Below, in pieces: positions 33,635 to 46,274 of a stretch of 64,000 bases of DNA. The stretch is from Chelonoidis abingdonii (Eukaryota; Chordata; Testudines; Testudinidae): positions 34,118,155-34,182,154 of the forward strand of contig NC_133774.1 of NCBI RefSeq assembly GCF_003597395.2. Reading direction: 5' to 3'. The notes under the pieces are model-generated. The model saw only the letters and a program-made list of their open reading frames with translations, was not told the origin of the DNA and searched no databases. The translations under genes and the position numbers were made by a program. Position 1 is the stretch's first letter, and each line of letters opens with the position of its first letter.

Positions 33635-35360
33635 CATAGAATCATAGAATATCAGAGTTGGAAGGGACCTCAGGAGGTCATCTAGTCCAACCCCCTGCTC
33701 AAAGCAGGACCAATCCCCAACTAAATCATCCCAGCCAGGATTTTGTCAAAACGGGCCTTACAAACCTCTAAGGAAGAAGATTCCATCACCTCCCTAGGTA
33801 ACCCATTCCAGTGCTTCACCACCCTCCTAGTGAAAATTTTTTTCCTAATACCAAACCTAAACCTCCCCCACTGCAACTTGAGACCATTACTTCTTGTTCT
33901 GTTATCTGGTACCACTGAGAACAGTCTAGATCCATCCTCTTTGGAACCCTTTCAGATAGTTGAAAGCAGCTATCAATACCCCTCATTCTTCTTTCTGCAG
34001 ACTAACAATCCCAGTTCCCTCAGCCTCTCCTCATAAAGTCATGTGCTCCAGCCCCCTAATCATTTTTTGTTGCCCTCCACTGAAACTCTTTCCAATTTTT
34101 CCACATCCTTCTTGTAGTGAGAGCCTCAGTAATGTTGAATAGAAGGGAATGATCACTTCCCCGATCGACGGCAATGCCTTTAGTTATACAGCCCAAATGC
34201 CATTAGCCTTCTTGGCAACAAGGGACCTACTGTTGACTCATATCCAGCTTCTCATCTTACTGCAACTCCCTAGGTCCTTTTCTACAGAACTGGCTGCCCA
34301 GCCATTCTTCCCTATCTGTAGCAGTGCATGGGATTCTTCCGCCCAAGTGCAGGACTCCGCACTGTCTTGTTGAACTCATCAATTTCTTTGGTCCAATTCC
34401 TCTAATTTGTCTAGGTCTCTCTGTATCCTATCCCTACCTCCAGCAGGTATCTACCGTTTCCTCCCAGTTTAATGTCATCTGCAATCTTGCTGAGGGTGCA
34501 GTCCACACCATCCTCCAGATTATTAATGAAGATATTGAACAAAACTGCCCCCAGGACCGACCCTTGGGGCACTCCACTTGATATCGGCTGCCAACTAGAT
34601 ATGGAAACATTGATCACTACCCATTGAGCCCAATGATCTAGCCAGCTTTCTATCCACCTTATAGTCCATTCATCTAGCTCATACTTCTTTAACTTACCGG
34701 CAAGAATACTGTGGAAGACCATATCAAAAACTTTGCTAAAGTCAAGGAATAACACATCCACTGCTTTCCCCTCAACCACAGAGCCAGTTATCTTATCGTA
34801 GAAGGCTATTAGGTTAGTCAGGCATGACTTGCCCTTGGTGAATCCATGCTGACTGTTACTGATCACTTTCCTTTCCTCTAAGTGCTTCAGAATTGATTCC
34901 TTGAGGACCTGCTCCATGATTTTCCAGGGACTGAGGTGCAGCTGACTGGCCTGTAGTTTCCCGGATCTTCCTTCTTCCCTTTTTTAAAAATGGGCACTAC
35001 ATTAGCCTTTTTCCAGTCATCCAGGACCTCCCCCCATCCTCATGAGTTTTCAAAGATAATGTCCAATGGCTCTGCAATCACATCTGCCAACTCCTTTAGC
35101 ACTCTCAGATGCAGCTCATCTGGCCCCATGGACTTGTGCTCATGCAGCTTTACTAAATAGTCCTGAACCACTTCTTTCTCCACAGAGGGCTGGTCACCTC
35201 CTCCCCATGCTGTGCTGCCCAGTGCAGTAGTCTGGGAGCTGACCTTGTTTGTGAAGACAGAGACAAAAAAAAGCATTGAGCAATGAGCTTTTTCCACATC
35301 CTCTGTCACTAGGTTGCATTCCTCATTCAGTAAAGGGCCCACACGTTCCCAGATTGTTGG
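33635..35360 (-). mobile_element. CR1 LINE, 1.7 kb, reverse transcriptase part
   Basis: CR1 ORF2 encodes the endonuclease/RT used for target-primed insertion; this copy holds the RT. The minus strand reads HKSMGPDELHLRVLKELAD (about 35150-35090) and [13 protein letters not shown] (about 34860). [11 protein letters not shown] (about 34740) follows, then [14 protein letters not shown] (about 34580). Next is [10 protein letters not shown] (about 34490), where the usual Phe/Tyr-Ala-Asp-Asp box has Ile in first place, and finally WNGLPREVMESSSLEVCKARF (split here at E: WNGLPREVME, SSSLEVCKARF) near 33790. The 3' end at 33635 has the ATAGAATCATAGAATATCAG tail. A 168-codon stretch (34411-34917) is still open, but stops before and after show it is dead. 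The endonuclease is absent. It interrupts or truncates the hAT relic at its left. Confidence 0.92.
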
Positions 35361-36139
35361 CCAAATTCTAATGTGAGTGGTTACTTTTTATTTACCTAAA
35401 TTTCCCCTGTGGTTTCTTTTGCTAGTCACTTCACTTTTTTAAAAAGCTAGGCCTAATCCTCACTTCTCATTGCTGCAGTTTGAGAAAACGAGAAAGAGTT
35501 TACAAAGAACTAGAGCATCTCATCACTTTTGGAAAGTCATCCCACTACTACTGCCACCCCCATGAGGACTAAATGTTTTTATTTGCTGTTAAACAGCTAT
35601 CTTGTTCCACTCCAAATAGTTGGACTTTTGTGGCTGGTGAAGTGGTTTCTGTGCATAGTAGGCACTCTCAGTGACTGGACATTTACCACCCATAGTAGTT
35701 ATATTGACCACAATATCTATGTATTTCCCTTCAAAATATTGGGAATAGCACAAATATAGCCAAACAATTTTATTTTAAAATATGAATGTAATTTTTTCAC
35801 CCAGCTCTAATTATAAATACCAGTGTAAAAGGTAAATAAATGTCTTGGGGAAAAGGGAATAAATATCCTCTAACACTAGAACTTAAACCTGATGGACTCC
35901 TATGTCAACCACTAATGAAAGCAAGGAACATCTTTCATGTTGCTCAAGCACTTGCACAGATTCTGTCTCAATACTGCTCAATTCCAATCTCTTTGTAACC
36001 ACTCATGTTCAAGTAACATCTTTTACTTACAAAAGCTTTGATTATTTATATGCTTCTTCAACAATCACGTGGCCTGTTTTGTTCTATGGTGACCTCAGTA
36101 TCACACATTTGGTGGGCTGGCAGGAGTTTCCCCTAGTTG
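35361..36139. other. Unassigned DNA
   Basis: No feature recognised. The expected remaining terminus of the hAT relic is not found after the CR1, which suggests deletion at the CR1 insertion site. Confidence 0.35.
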
Positions 36140-36147
36140 CTTGTGCC

Positions 36148-36438
36148 CAGGGCCAGCGCTTCCATTCAGGCGATCTAGGCTGTCGTCTAGGGTGCCAGGA
36201 TTTGTGGAGGCGGCATTTTGCTGTCCTTGGCGGCAATTCGGCGACGGGGGGGTCCTTCCGCACTCCGGGTCTTTGGCAGCAATTCTGAGGCTGGTCTTTC
36301 ACTCGCTCCGGGACCCGCCGCTGAAGTGCCCTGAAGACCAGGAGCGTGGAAGGACCAGCCCCCCGCAGCAGATTGCCGCTGACCGGGAGCGCGGAAGGAC
36401 CCCTGCCTAGGGCACCAAAAACCCTGGTGCCGCTCCTG
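36148..36438. mobile_element. hAT-type MITE, 291 bp, perfect target duplication
   Basis: CTTGTGCC occurs exactly at 36140-36147 and 36439-36446. The ends are CAGGGCCAGCGC and, inverted, CAGGAGCGGCAC. The termini match only partly, so the family differs from 31829. The interior shares TTCGGCGACGGGGG, TCACTCGCTCCGGG and CTGAAGTGCCC motifs with the fragment at 15585-15857. Non-coding; the open frames inside are compositional. Confidence 0.78.
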
Positions 36439-36446
36439 CTTGTGCC

Positions 36447-39400
36447 TTCTTGTCTATACTATCTTTGCAAGAGTTTAATCCAGCCATTGTCTGTGACCAC
36501 CCCTCTGCCCAAGAACACAATGTTGACTTGAATATCTTAATTGTTCACTAGTTGAGAGAACTTCTTCTCATTTGTATTGGTATTCTCAGACTGGCACATT
36601 GTCCTGACTGCAACCTGCTAATGACTGTTTCCCAGATCAGAACAAGTATTGCTTTGCTACCATTGCTACAGTGTCCCTAAGAGACCTGCCCACTGTAGAG
36701 CCTAAGAACTATGCTACAATGTCCCTGGGATCTCCTGTTCTTAGGCTCCAATCTGATACTGAATCTCAGGTTGGAGGACTATACCACCACCATCACCTAC
36801 AAGGTCATTTATAACTATATGCAAGGACATATTAGGTACAAGCTGATTCATGGGAAATCAATTCTATCATATTTCCAGCCAAATTCATCTAGTCCAGCTG
36901 AACTGGATGTGTGGGCGGGAGGGGGGCTTCAGGTCCCGTACTCACTAAGCAATTCAACAGCCTTAAAAAAAAAAGTCAAATGCTAACACTACCCCTTACT
37001 CTTATGGTTGCTAATACCATATGTCCATAAGTACATTAAAATTTATGCATCATGCACTTCATTACCTAGTTTAACCAATCATAACAGCAATTATCTCCCT
37101 CATAATTAAATGTCTTTTTAAACAGTGCTTAGTTATAATTAGTTCAGCTGACAACCTACTGCACAGGTTCAGTAGGGGACTATTTGGTTTTGTTTATTAA
37201 TCACAGATTTTGACACTATTTCATTTTGTTTGCAACAATAAGTATTTGATCTTCCAAGTCATAACGGTACTGGTCTCGTTCTGAATAAAAAATACCATTA
37301 AGGGCCAGACTGTGACTCCCTTATTTATACTGGTGTACAATCATGGAGACTACTCATGTGAGTAACTGTTCACTGAGCTAAGAGGTACACATCCTGGCCC
37401 TATGGTAGTGAGCTATGACAGATATTTGCTTTCCCAATCTAGCCAAATACAGGAACAAATTTCATTGTACATTAAAGACGGCCATATAATAAATCTTTTC
37501 CCCTTCATTTTTGACCCATGTTCTTTTTCTATAGTGATTTATTTATTTAAAAACAAAATAATATGTATTTTCTAGCTAAAGGGAAGCTGCTATTTTACTG
37601 GGGAGGGAAAAGTAAATGACATCAAAGTTTGATTGTCAGAAGGGAGAGGGCGCCCATTATACGATAGGCAACATTGTCAAATGTGGGTGCCAAAGGTTGG
37701 TTCCTAAATTCATATATAAGCACCCAAATGAAAGCTCTTATTTGATGCCTAAATGGGTATTTACATAGTGGATCAATTTTTTTTATTTATTTTTTTGTCC
37801 CGTAAGCTCATGGTTAGGAACTTAAATAGGGCTCTGATCCAGGAAAGCACTTAAGTATGTGCATAATTTAAGATCATGAGTAGTCCCACTGGCTTCTAGA
37901 AGACATAGGAGTATGAGATGTGACTTGAAGCTGGGAAAGGCAAAGGAGAAGAACAGTCAGGATGCATTTGTCTCTGCCAAAAAGATGGAGGCCTTCAGGC
38001 ATTAAACAAGGACAACCTGGTGGATAAAAAGAGGCATAGTTTTCTTGGGAAAGAGATGCCAAGTATGAGTAAAGGTGGTACATAAAGCCAGTGAGAGTGG
38101 TTCTAAAGACACTGATCCCTCAGAGTGGAAATAGTATAGTTTCACAGATTTCCACAGGATCCTGGAGGCCCTGCAAACCCACTGACGTTAATGGTGAGTT
38201 TGGGTCCTCAGTGGATAAAGGGGCAGGTGATAATTCAGATTAATCTTGTTAGGATTTGGATATGACTTATGGACCAAATCCTGCAAGACTTACGCAGTCT
38301 TTAGAAGCTAAGGATTTTAGCCCAAACTCTGTCTTATCGAAAATTGCTAAGGCCCTAAAATGTGTGTAGTGGTGAGAAAACTGTTGTTGAGGCTTTTAGT
38401 GTGCAGTTCTAGTCACACCTCTTCTCAGCTGATATGCACTCTTTACATGGAAGTCATGGGCATTTAACTAAATTATTCCCCCCCCACCCTTCCTATCTGC
38501 AGCATGTGCTCAGTGCACTGGGGAGTTTTACATAAGTTATAACTAGGGATGGGCCCAGACTGGATCATCAAATCTATATTCCCTTTTCAAACCAAGCTAG
38601 GTGGGGTTATGGATGTGGATCTTGACCCAAAACTTAGGAAAAGTGTTGTGAGGAGGCCAGAGGGACATTTCTGGATCCAGTTTGGGTTCAGATGGAGGGA
38701 ATATGCGAGAGTACTGCTCTGATGTATTATCTCCCCTCAGTTTTATATTGAGCAAGCAGGCCCTGAAAAGGGAATTGTGTTAAGAGTGCTGGGAGAGTTC
38801 CCTATGTTTATATGTCTGGATCAGACCCTGAATTAGTAGTAGCTAATTTCCAATGCCCATTAATTTCATTGGGAATTGGATAAGGTTCTTGATACATGAG
38901 TATTCCTAGACTATGGAAAGTTCCGAGTTTAAACACTTGTCAATAAATATGTAGCAACATCACTTTCAAATTCATAAGTTTTTTTACCATAGTATCCTGT
39001 AAGGTCAGTGACAATGTGCCTTCTGGAGCTTAGAAGGGTATGTCATTTAATCCAAGTCCCAAGAGCCATTTTAGGGGCTAATATGAGCAATAACAGCCAC
39101 TTCTGAGGTCCTCTATAAACTTATTGGAAATGTCTTTCTCTCACTCTGTTTTTCTGATTAGGAATCGGTAAAGCAGTGTGGACCAAATCAGAACCAACCC
39201 AAAGGTCAGTACATCTTTCACGCTGTACCCAAACATTTTAGAGGTTGAGAAAGGTCTAGCTTGTTTTCACTGTCTTCCCTTTCTTGACCCCCTCCTCTAT
39301 CTTATGTTTGGTGTGTGGTCTGATGGCCTCTCTGCTTGTTCTTCTGCATTTGGGATCAACATTCCCTGACTGGTACAAGGACATGTAAACTGAATCCATC

Positions 39401-42400
39401 TTTACCAGAAAGAGCAGCTATTCTCAGGCTCGATTTCATGCCTGGCTTGTATTGTTTGCCCCACTGCCATCCTAGGCATTAAAGTGCAGGTGGTGGGGGG
39501 AGGTCTACAATAGCCTGTTTAGCTGAAGCTGCTGTGGGATATGCTGAACCACTATATGCCTGGTCACCTTAGCTGGCCCCCTCCCTGGCCAGTTTTCATC
39601 TGCAAGTCCTGCGGTAGAGCAAATGCCTTGTATCTCTGAACTCCCTTTTCTGTGTGGATTTTTCATTATTGAGGATCTCTGTCCTTGGTTAAGCCAGATC
39701 CACTGGTATATTCCAGGACTGAATCAACCCTGTCATCTTAAAATTTGCACAGTCTCTGGGTAGCATGCTTTCATGCACCATTACTGTAGAAGCATTGGAC
39801 ATAAGAAACTATCACAATAATGAAGGAGCAAGAGGACCCTGTTGCTGCCATATCTGATCCAGAGGAAAGGTGTATTCGAGTTTTTCTTCAAGTATATTTT
39901 CAGGTGAAATAGAGACACCACATAGCCCAAAGAAATATTCTGGATGGTGAGAGGAGGGCTGTGAAGTCTCCCGTAAGGATGACAATGACTGCTCCAAAGA
40001 CTTCTCTTGATGGCTGGTGCAGAAGGGTTTAGATTCATCCTCCATTGAAGAATTATCCCAACTGACTGGAGATTAGAATATAGAACTTTTTCTGAAGTTA
40101 TAGATGTCCTAAAAGCCAGAGGGAATGTTTTGGTAATTTAGTCTAACTTCCTGAGTAACACAGAATAGAATTTCATCAAGTGGTTCTTGCATCTAGAAAG
40201 TGATTTGTGGATGAATTTATAGCATATGTTTTAAGACACAAAATCTTGATTTAAAGACTGCAAGTGGTGGAGAATTTACTGCAATCCTTTAGTATCTGTT
40301 CCAATGGTTAACTCTCATTGTTAAAAACTTACACATTATTTCCAATTTGAACATCACTGACTTCAACTTCCAGGCACTAGGTCTTGTTGTGCCTTTGTCT
40401 GCTAAATTAAAGTATTCACTAGTGTCAGATATCTTTTGCTGGCTAGAGTGGTTAACATCACCATCTGCTACAGTTGCAGGAGAAGCAGTGACTAGATAAA
40501 GGGTTAAGAGGATCAGGGAGCCTTATAAGGTTTAGAGGTTTGGAGAAATAGTATCCAAACTTTAATATGCTTATGCAAACTACTGAGCTTTTTGCAGTTT
40601 CCCCAACACTAATCATAGGTTGCAGTTGTCAAATATTTTTTTATCTAGAATAGAAGTTCCATCTACAAATATTGTTTGAACATTTAATTATTGCAGTTAA
40701 TTCCAGAATATCAGCTGAAAAATACTGCTCAAGTGTATGTTTTTAGTCATGTAACATTTTGAATAGCTAGTCCGTGCATTTCAGTTCAGAGAGAATTTTA
40801 CACCCAATTTATAGACTTCTGAAACTAAATGCTTACAATGGAAATGCTAGCAGACAGTTAATTTTAGTGCCATGAGTGGCACTGCAATTAATTCAGGCAA
40901 ATTTGCACAAGTAAACAACACTAGATGAGCAGATGTTTAGTGAAGACTTGCCGTGTTGGTCCTGTATAATAGACTCATTTTCGGTTCTCCAGCTCGGTTC
41001 TCTGGGTCTCTGAAGATAAAAGCTGCAGAAGGTATGTTAACTTACATCTCTATTACCATCATGTATTACAACTGCCTCAGTAACTTAAAAAAGACATTGT
41101 AACATAAATTAGATGTTTAAATAGCTCTTGAGATGAAAAAATAATCACTATGGTGCTTTATTATTTTAATCACCTCTTATTTTTACCTTTAGAAATGTAA
41201 CCAATCTGGAAGGGAAATGATGAAAAGCAGCAATAAAGTCTGGCCTTCTTCTTTCAGAAAGGGTTGCTTCTGTAGTAAGAGTAGGACAGCTTCATTTGGA
41301 CATTATTATGAAAAGAACTTAAGATTTCATTCTATATTTTGAAAAATCAAAATATGCCTAAGTAGAGGTGGTAACTTGAGGTTTCTCTATTTTTGGAAAT
41401 CAGTTTTTTGGACATGCAAAGTTTGCAAGACTAGTTCAAGTTCACAAACTATTTTCCTGTAAATTTAACTCATGACTTTTTCCAAGTGTTGTTCACTCAA
41501 AAAAAAAGTTGTTTTTTTTCTAGCCATAAAGAATTTCCTACAATATATTAGTAATAAAAGACAACTAACAGAGAAGGTTGACTTATATCTGGCTTGAAAG
41601 ACTGGCTTTATTTTTTCATTCAAATTTTTCTCTCCACAATCTGATCCTTTTTTCTCATTGCTTTTCCTCTGCCCCTGCCCCACCCTACCCCCATCTGCCC
41701 ACTCCAGTCTCATCCTATTATTTTCACTGGATTTCTCTGTCTCCACTGCATCTTTGATTTTTTCCCCCCTTCTCCACTTCATTCTTTCCTTTGCAGCTTG
41801 TGAATCCAGCAATCAAGATTGATATGAAGTTTTTCCAAGCCATGATGCTTTAATAGATTTGAAATTAGGCAAAATTAATTTTCTGCTCCCTACATTTAAT
41901 TGTTTTTCATGGCCTTCATATTTTGCAATGACTTACAATACTGTGTAAATCCCACTACAACTTAAACTTTTGCTATTAAATTATTCATTTATATGAAATT
42001 TTAAAGCAAGATCATAACTATTGCTGCAGTAATAATGCTCAATTTCCCCCACAAATAATACTTAGAATTTATTAATTAATTGACTCTGGCCATTTTTGTC
42101 CCTTGTGCTTGCTTTCCACAAATATTTGAGTTAGTCATCTTTAATGGGTACAGAAGTTTACAGAAAGAGAATTTTAAAGTCCCCCGCTCTGAGATTTGCA
42201 GAAAGCCCTTTTTAAATTTACTTATGCTAGTTAGTGTTCACACTAGAATTGCATACATGATCAGCAAAAACAATATCACCTGACTTATCTGACCAATCAG
42301 AACTACCCAAATACAGCTCACATACCAATTATTGAAAATTGCTTACTTAGGAAACTGCTTGCAAAGAATAAACAGAATAAATTGCAAACTAAATTATCAA

Positions 42401-42924
42401 ATCATTTTTAAGGACAAACCTGAGGAAATTGCTATCTGCTTGTGGTTATTTGATAAGCAAATAAGAGAATAAGGGTCAGTTCAGTGTAAATGATGTTGTA
42501 CCAATAACTTCAGTTGGAGCTATGCTGACTTACGTCAGCTGATGATCTGGCCTTAAATTTCTTGAATAGCAATTTGTTTTTGAGTTATTTGTTCCACTCT
42601 AATCAATGACATTTTTTTCAAACTTAACTTAAACTGAACATAATATAGCACAGGAGCAAAGAAAACACATTTAAATGGGGTTGCCAGGTTGAAAGCAGAA
42701 TTAGTGAGTGAGGGTGATGCAACATTAAAAAAAATCCCCCAAAATTATACTGCACAGAATAAACATTGTTAATGGAAAGTCATATTTCCTGTAGTATTTC
42801 TGTTGTTTTGTTTTGAAGCGTAAATACATCAAAAACATAACCTTTACTCCCCCAAACAAACTGTTTGTAAGGACTAACTCCTGCTCTTTTTAGTCATGAG
42901 ATGAGACACATGTCCTTATTGGCA
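36447..42924. other. Sparse region, mostly unassigned
   Basis: No gene seen in 6.5 kb. Recognisable scraps are palindromic-repeat arms at 37305-37385 (GGGCCAGACTGTGAC onward), 37830-37900 (GATCCAGGAAAGCACTTAAG) and 42475-42560. There are also C/T-rich tracts near 41640-41700 and 41761-41770, and a C8 run at about 38480. The rest shows neither coding frames nor repeat ends by eye. Confidence 0.4.
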
Positions 42925-43042
42925 GGGACTCCATTCCAGCAAAGCACTTAAGCATGTGTATAAGTCCTATTGGCTTCAGCTGGACTTACAGACATGCTTA
43001 AAACCAAGTGCATGCTTAAGTGAATTGCTGAACTGGGGCCAG
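42925..43042. repeat. Palindromic repeat (CTTAAGCATG arms)
   Basis: CCAGCAAAGCACTTAAGCAT at the left is mirrored by ATGCTTAAGTGAATTGCTG at the right, with smaller inverted motifs nested inside (AAGTCC...GGACTT). Both ends finish in GG(G)CC-type motifs. Relatives lie at 9178-9245, 15395-15515 and 37830-37900. Likely an old foldback DNA element of sauropsids. Confidence 0.55.
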
Positions 43043-43234
43043 GAATACAAGCAGCCAACATTTGCCCTTTAGGGTTAGTCAGCTTCAACTAATGTTGCAG
43101 TTTGGCGAACTCAGCAACCTTATGCCATATTAACGTGGAACTAAATAAAACATTTAGCAAAACAAAGGGTTTCTCAATGGGCAAAGACAGACCAGACAAG
43201 TATGGGATCTGGGTACTTTTAGGCTAAGCTTTTG

Positions 43235-43440
43235 GGGGAGCAGGGACTGTACTATACATTTTATTGTACTGTTTTAGCATTTTTTGGATGCTTCTGCATT
43301 CATACCACTACTTCTTATTATTATTCGAATTGTGGTAGCACCAGAGGTCTAATCACAGGCCAGGGCCTCACTGTACTAGATTCAGTGCAAACGTTTAAGA
43401 AAACGATGGTCCTTGCCCCTCAGAACGTATACTGTTTCTA
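43235..43440 (-). mobile_element. MIR-like SINE tail(s)
   Basis: 43305-43440 read backwards is the tail of the MIR-like SINE: TTATTATTATTCGAATTG, TAGCACCAGAGG, AGGCCAGGGCCTCACTG, AACGATGGTCCTTGCCC. AGCAGGGACTGTACTATAC at 43240 is a plus-strand tail start of the same family, so two partial copies may abut. Confidence 0.5.
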
Positions 43441-44341
43441 CTACTAATATGCATTTTGTCAAGTGTTTTGTTACATGTGCATATTTAGCTGTGCTATCTC
43501 GTAGAACCCACCGTATAAGAGATCATTTTTGTAGTATTTACTATATCTGGCTCTTTATCTTGCCAGAATATTTTACAAATATTAACCACTTATACGTGCC
43601 CTTTAATGTGATTAGTCAAAGTAAAGAGTGAAAGCTCCCTGTGACTGCCCACTGCCAAGACTCCAAATGCCTATTGTAATTCAAAAGAATAATTGTAAAT
43701 GTGAATCTAACATTACCATTTATATAAAAGTTTAATCAGACTTTCCATCCAGGATTATCAGGGGTTTCAGGATCACATGGATAGATGTTAGGATCACGTA
43801 GCTTTTCCTTGAGCCCCATTATGGTCTAAAACTACCAAGAATAAAGTTGAAGAACACAAGTTAAAAAGCTTTAAATAGATACGAATCAATGCAACAGCAA
43901 CATGGAGGCATAATGATGCAGGGAGTGCCTTTTTAAGAGCTATTACTAAGAAAAGGTTGTATTTTATTCGACTGAACAACTTACCTGTATATAAACATTT
44001 TTACCACCTATTTGCAGACATTTATGTGTACCAGATATTATTTTATTCTTTGACCCAGGTTTCAAACTCATTTTTCTTTCTTAGATTGACAATTTTAGTT
44101 AGGCTCTACAAGTTATAATTATACTAACAGAGGCTTCATTCATATCATCTTTATATCTGATCTCAGAAGATACACCATGATCTTGTAGCTTTCTATGATA
44201 CAATGTACTCACTCTTGTGTGCTTCATGTAACTTGCCCGGATAGGAACTCAGAGAGGATGTTGCACCCATATCTCTCCAGGGAGTGGGAACAGGCGGGTC
44301 GGAGAGTCAGTCACCACCTGCTAGAAGCAGGAATAGGAACT
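43441..44341. other. Unassigned AT-rich DNA
   Basis: No gene or repeat recognised. Confidence 0.35.
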
Positions 44342-44987
44342 ATCATAGAATCATAAAACTGGAAGGGACCTCGAGAGATCATCTAGTCCAGTCTCCTGCA
44401 CTCAAGGCAGGACTAAGTATTATCAAGACCAGTGGTTCTCAAAGCCAGTCTGCTGCTTGTTCAGGGAAAGCCCTTGGCAGACCGGGCCTGTTTGTTTACC
44501 TGCCACACCTGCAGGTTCAGATGATCAAGGCTCCCACTGGCCATGGCTCACTGCTCCAGGCCAATGGGGGCTGCATGAAAAGCAGCCAGCACATCCCTCA
44601 GCCCACACCGCTTCCTGCAGCTCCCATTGGCCTGGTGCGGTGAACCACGGCCAGTGGGAGCCATGATCAGTCAAACCCAAGGATGCAGCAGGCAAACAAA
44701 CCAGCCTGGCCCACCAGAGGCTTTCCCTGAAAAAGCAGAGGATCAGTTTGAAAACCACTGATTTAGACTATCCCTGACAGGTGTTTGTCCAACCTGCTCT
44801 TAAAAATCCCCAATGATGGAGATTCCACAACCTCCCTAGGCACTTATTCCAGTGCTTAACCACTCTGACAGTTAGGAAGTTTTTCCTAATGTCCAACCTA
44901 AACCTCCCTTGCTGCAATTAAACCCATTACTTATTGTCCTATCCTCAGAGGTTAAGAACAATAATTTTTCTCCTTCATCCTTGTAAC
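44342..44987 (-). mobile_element. CR1 LINE 3' end, interrupted by a hAT MITE
   Basis: ATCATAGAATCATAAAACTG and GGAAGGGACCTCGAGAGATC open the reversed CR1 3' end at 44342-44429. The element resumes at 44761 with ATCCCTGACAGGTGTTTGTC, ATGATGGAGATTCCACAACC, CCTAGGCACTTATTCCAG and TTAGGAAGTTTTTCCTAATG, and fades near 44987. The broken frame encodes the C-terminal end of ORF2. About 315 bp of CR1 remain when the MITE at 44430-44760 is left out. Confidence 0.87.
44430..44760. mobile_element. hAT-type MITE (CAGTGGTTCTCAAA), 331 bp, inside CR1
   Basis: The ends are CAGTGGTTCTCAAAGCC and, inverted, CAGTGGTTTTCAAACTG. The flanks ATCAAGAC (44422-44429) and ATTTAGAC (44761-44768) match at 6 of 8. The interior is self-complementary: GGCTCCCACTGGCCATGG (about 44528) pairs with CCACGGCCAGTGGGAGCC (about 44646), so the whole element can fold. 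Non-coding. Confidence 0.78.
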
Positions 44988-45061
44988 TATGATGCTCTTG
45001 GGACACACACCAGTATCGGGACAGCAATCGTGTGGCTGGGAGAGAAACACAGTAGCACAAG

Positions 45062-45352
45062 CCTGAGCAAGGTCCTGAGTTGAGGCTGCTGGATGATGTG
45101 GCCCAGCTCAGCCAGGATCTTGGTACAGCCTTCCAGAGGTGTCAGCTCTTGGCATCCATGCTCAACACCTTTCTGGAGCACGTCTGCTTGTTGGACATTG
45201 ACTCGAAGCTCATCACCATCTTCAGCACCAGCATCATCTACACCAGAGGCCCCACCTCCTAGTCTATTGAGAGGCTGAGGGAGATGGTTAAGTCTGAGAT
45301 GAACAGAGCAATGTCTCACACGTCTGACCACCATACCACTGTCTTTATCATT
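45062..45352 (+). pseudogene. Unidentified protein-like frame with internal stop
   Basis: One frame runs from about 45062 with [37 protein letters not shown] and [12 protein letters not shown]. It hits TAG at 45260-45262 and continues in the same frame with SIERLREMVKSEMNRAMSH to a stop near 45353. The heptad-like leucine spacing and plausible composition on both sides of the stop suggest a coding relic, perhaps a retrocopy with one nonsense change. I do not recognise the family, and no poly-A tail or target duplication is evident. Confidence 0.28.
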
Positions 45353-45353
45353 T

Positions 45354-46274
45354 AGTCTAGATGTGGATATTTATTTCCATGATAAAATGGACAAGTTTAC
45401 CTTGACATGTTAGTCAGTTGCAGAATGGCTTTTTATAGTATATTTTTATTCCAAGGCTCAAGTTGCCACCTCATCAAAGAACTAGAAGAAGATTTGTCTC
45501 CTTTGCAGATCTTGACAGATCCCCTTGAGGCTAAGGTACCCACACACAGGCTCCATAGTGCTCCTGGGTCTCCATAGCACAGCATGTTTCTTACTTTCCC
45601 TGTCACTGCCACACCAAAATCTTAGTCCAGTGGGTTTGTGTTGGGAGAACAGGTGTCTATTAATGTGACAGTGATATCATTAACTTATGCCTGGAATCAC
45701 CAGTGTTGTCTGTAAATGAAGGTGGGAAGATGGTTATGATGTTACAGACAGCAGCCATTTCAGGACCCACACCTTTCCACTTGTGGAATGCTATTCTACA
45801 GAGCACCCACTGATGGAATTTTGTGGAATTGGGAGGATAAGGGGTAAGTGATACACAACTGATGTATTACTCCTTTCCTTCTCTCTCACCAAGGAGCGAT
45901 ACCCCAAATGTGTACTTGGGAACGCTAACAAGGGGACGATTGAACCCCAGGTCATCAACCTCTATTGCTGTGTAATATGTACAGTAAACTTTAATGAGCA
46001 TCTCAGCATTAAAAATATAGTGTTTTACAGAAATGCATCAGAACTGCATTCTAAAGTATTTCTGCACACTTTGTATTCTGAATTGTTTATTTTGAACTAA
46101 AGAGTTCAAATAAAATTTAATTAAAAGGAATAAATAATAATTAGTAATTATTTAGGAGACCAACACAAATGATGCTTTCTGAATTTATGCCAGTTATCTA
46201 ATGAGAATAAACCATATTCTAGAATTTTTTTTAATGTGAATAATGTGACTTTAACTGTTCATGAATAAATTTAG
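45354..46274. other. Unassigned DNA
   Basis: Nothing recognised. If the preceding frame is a retrocopy, this could include its 3' UTR, but there is no poly-A evidence. Confidence 0.3.
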
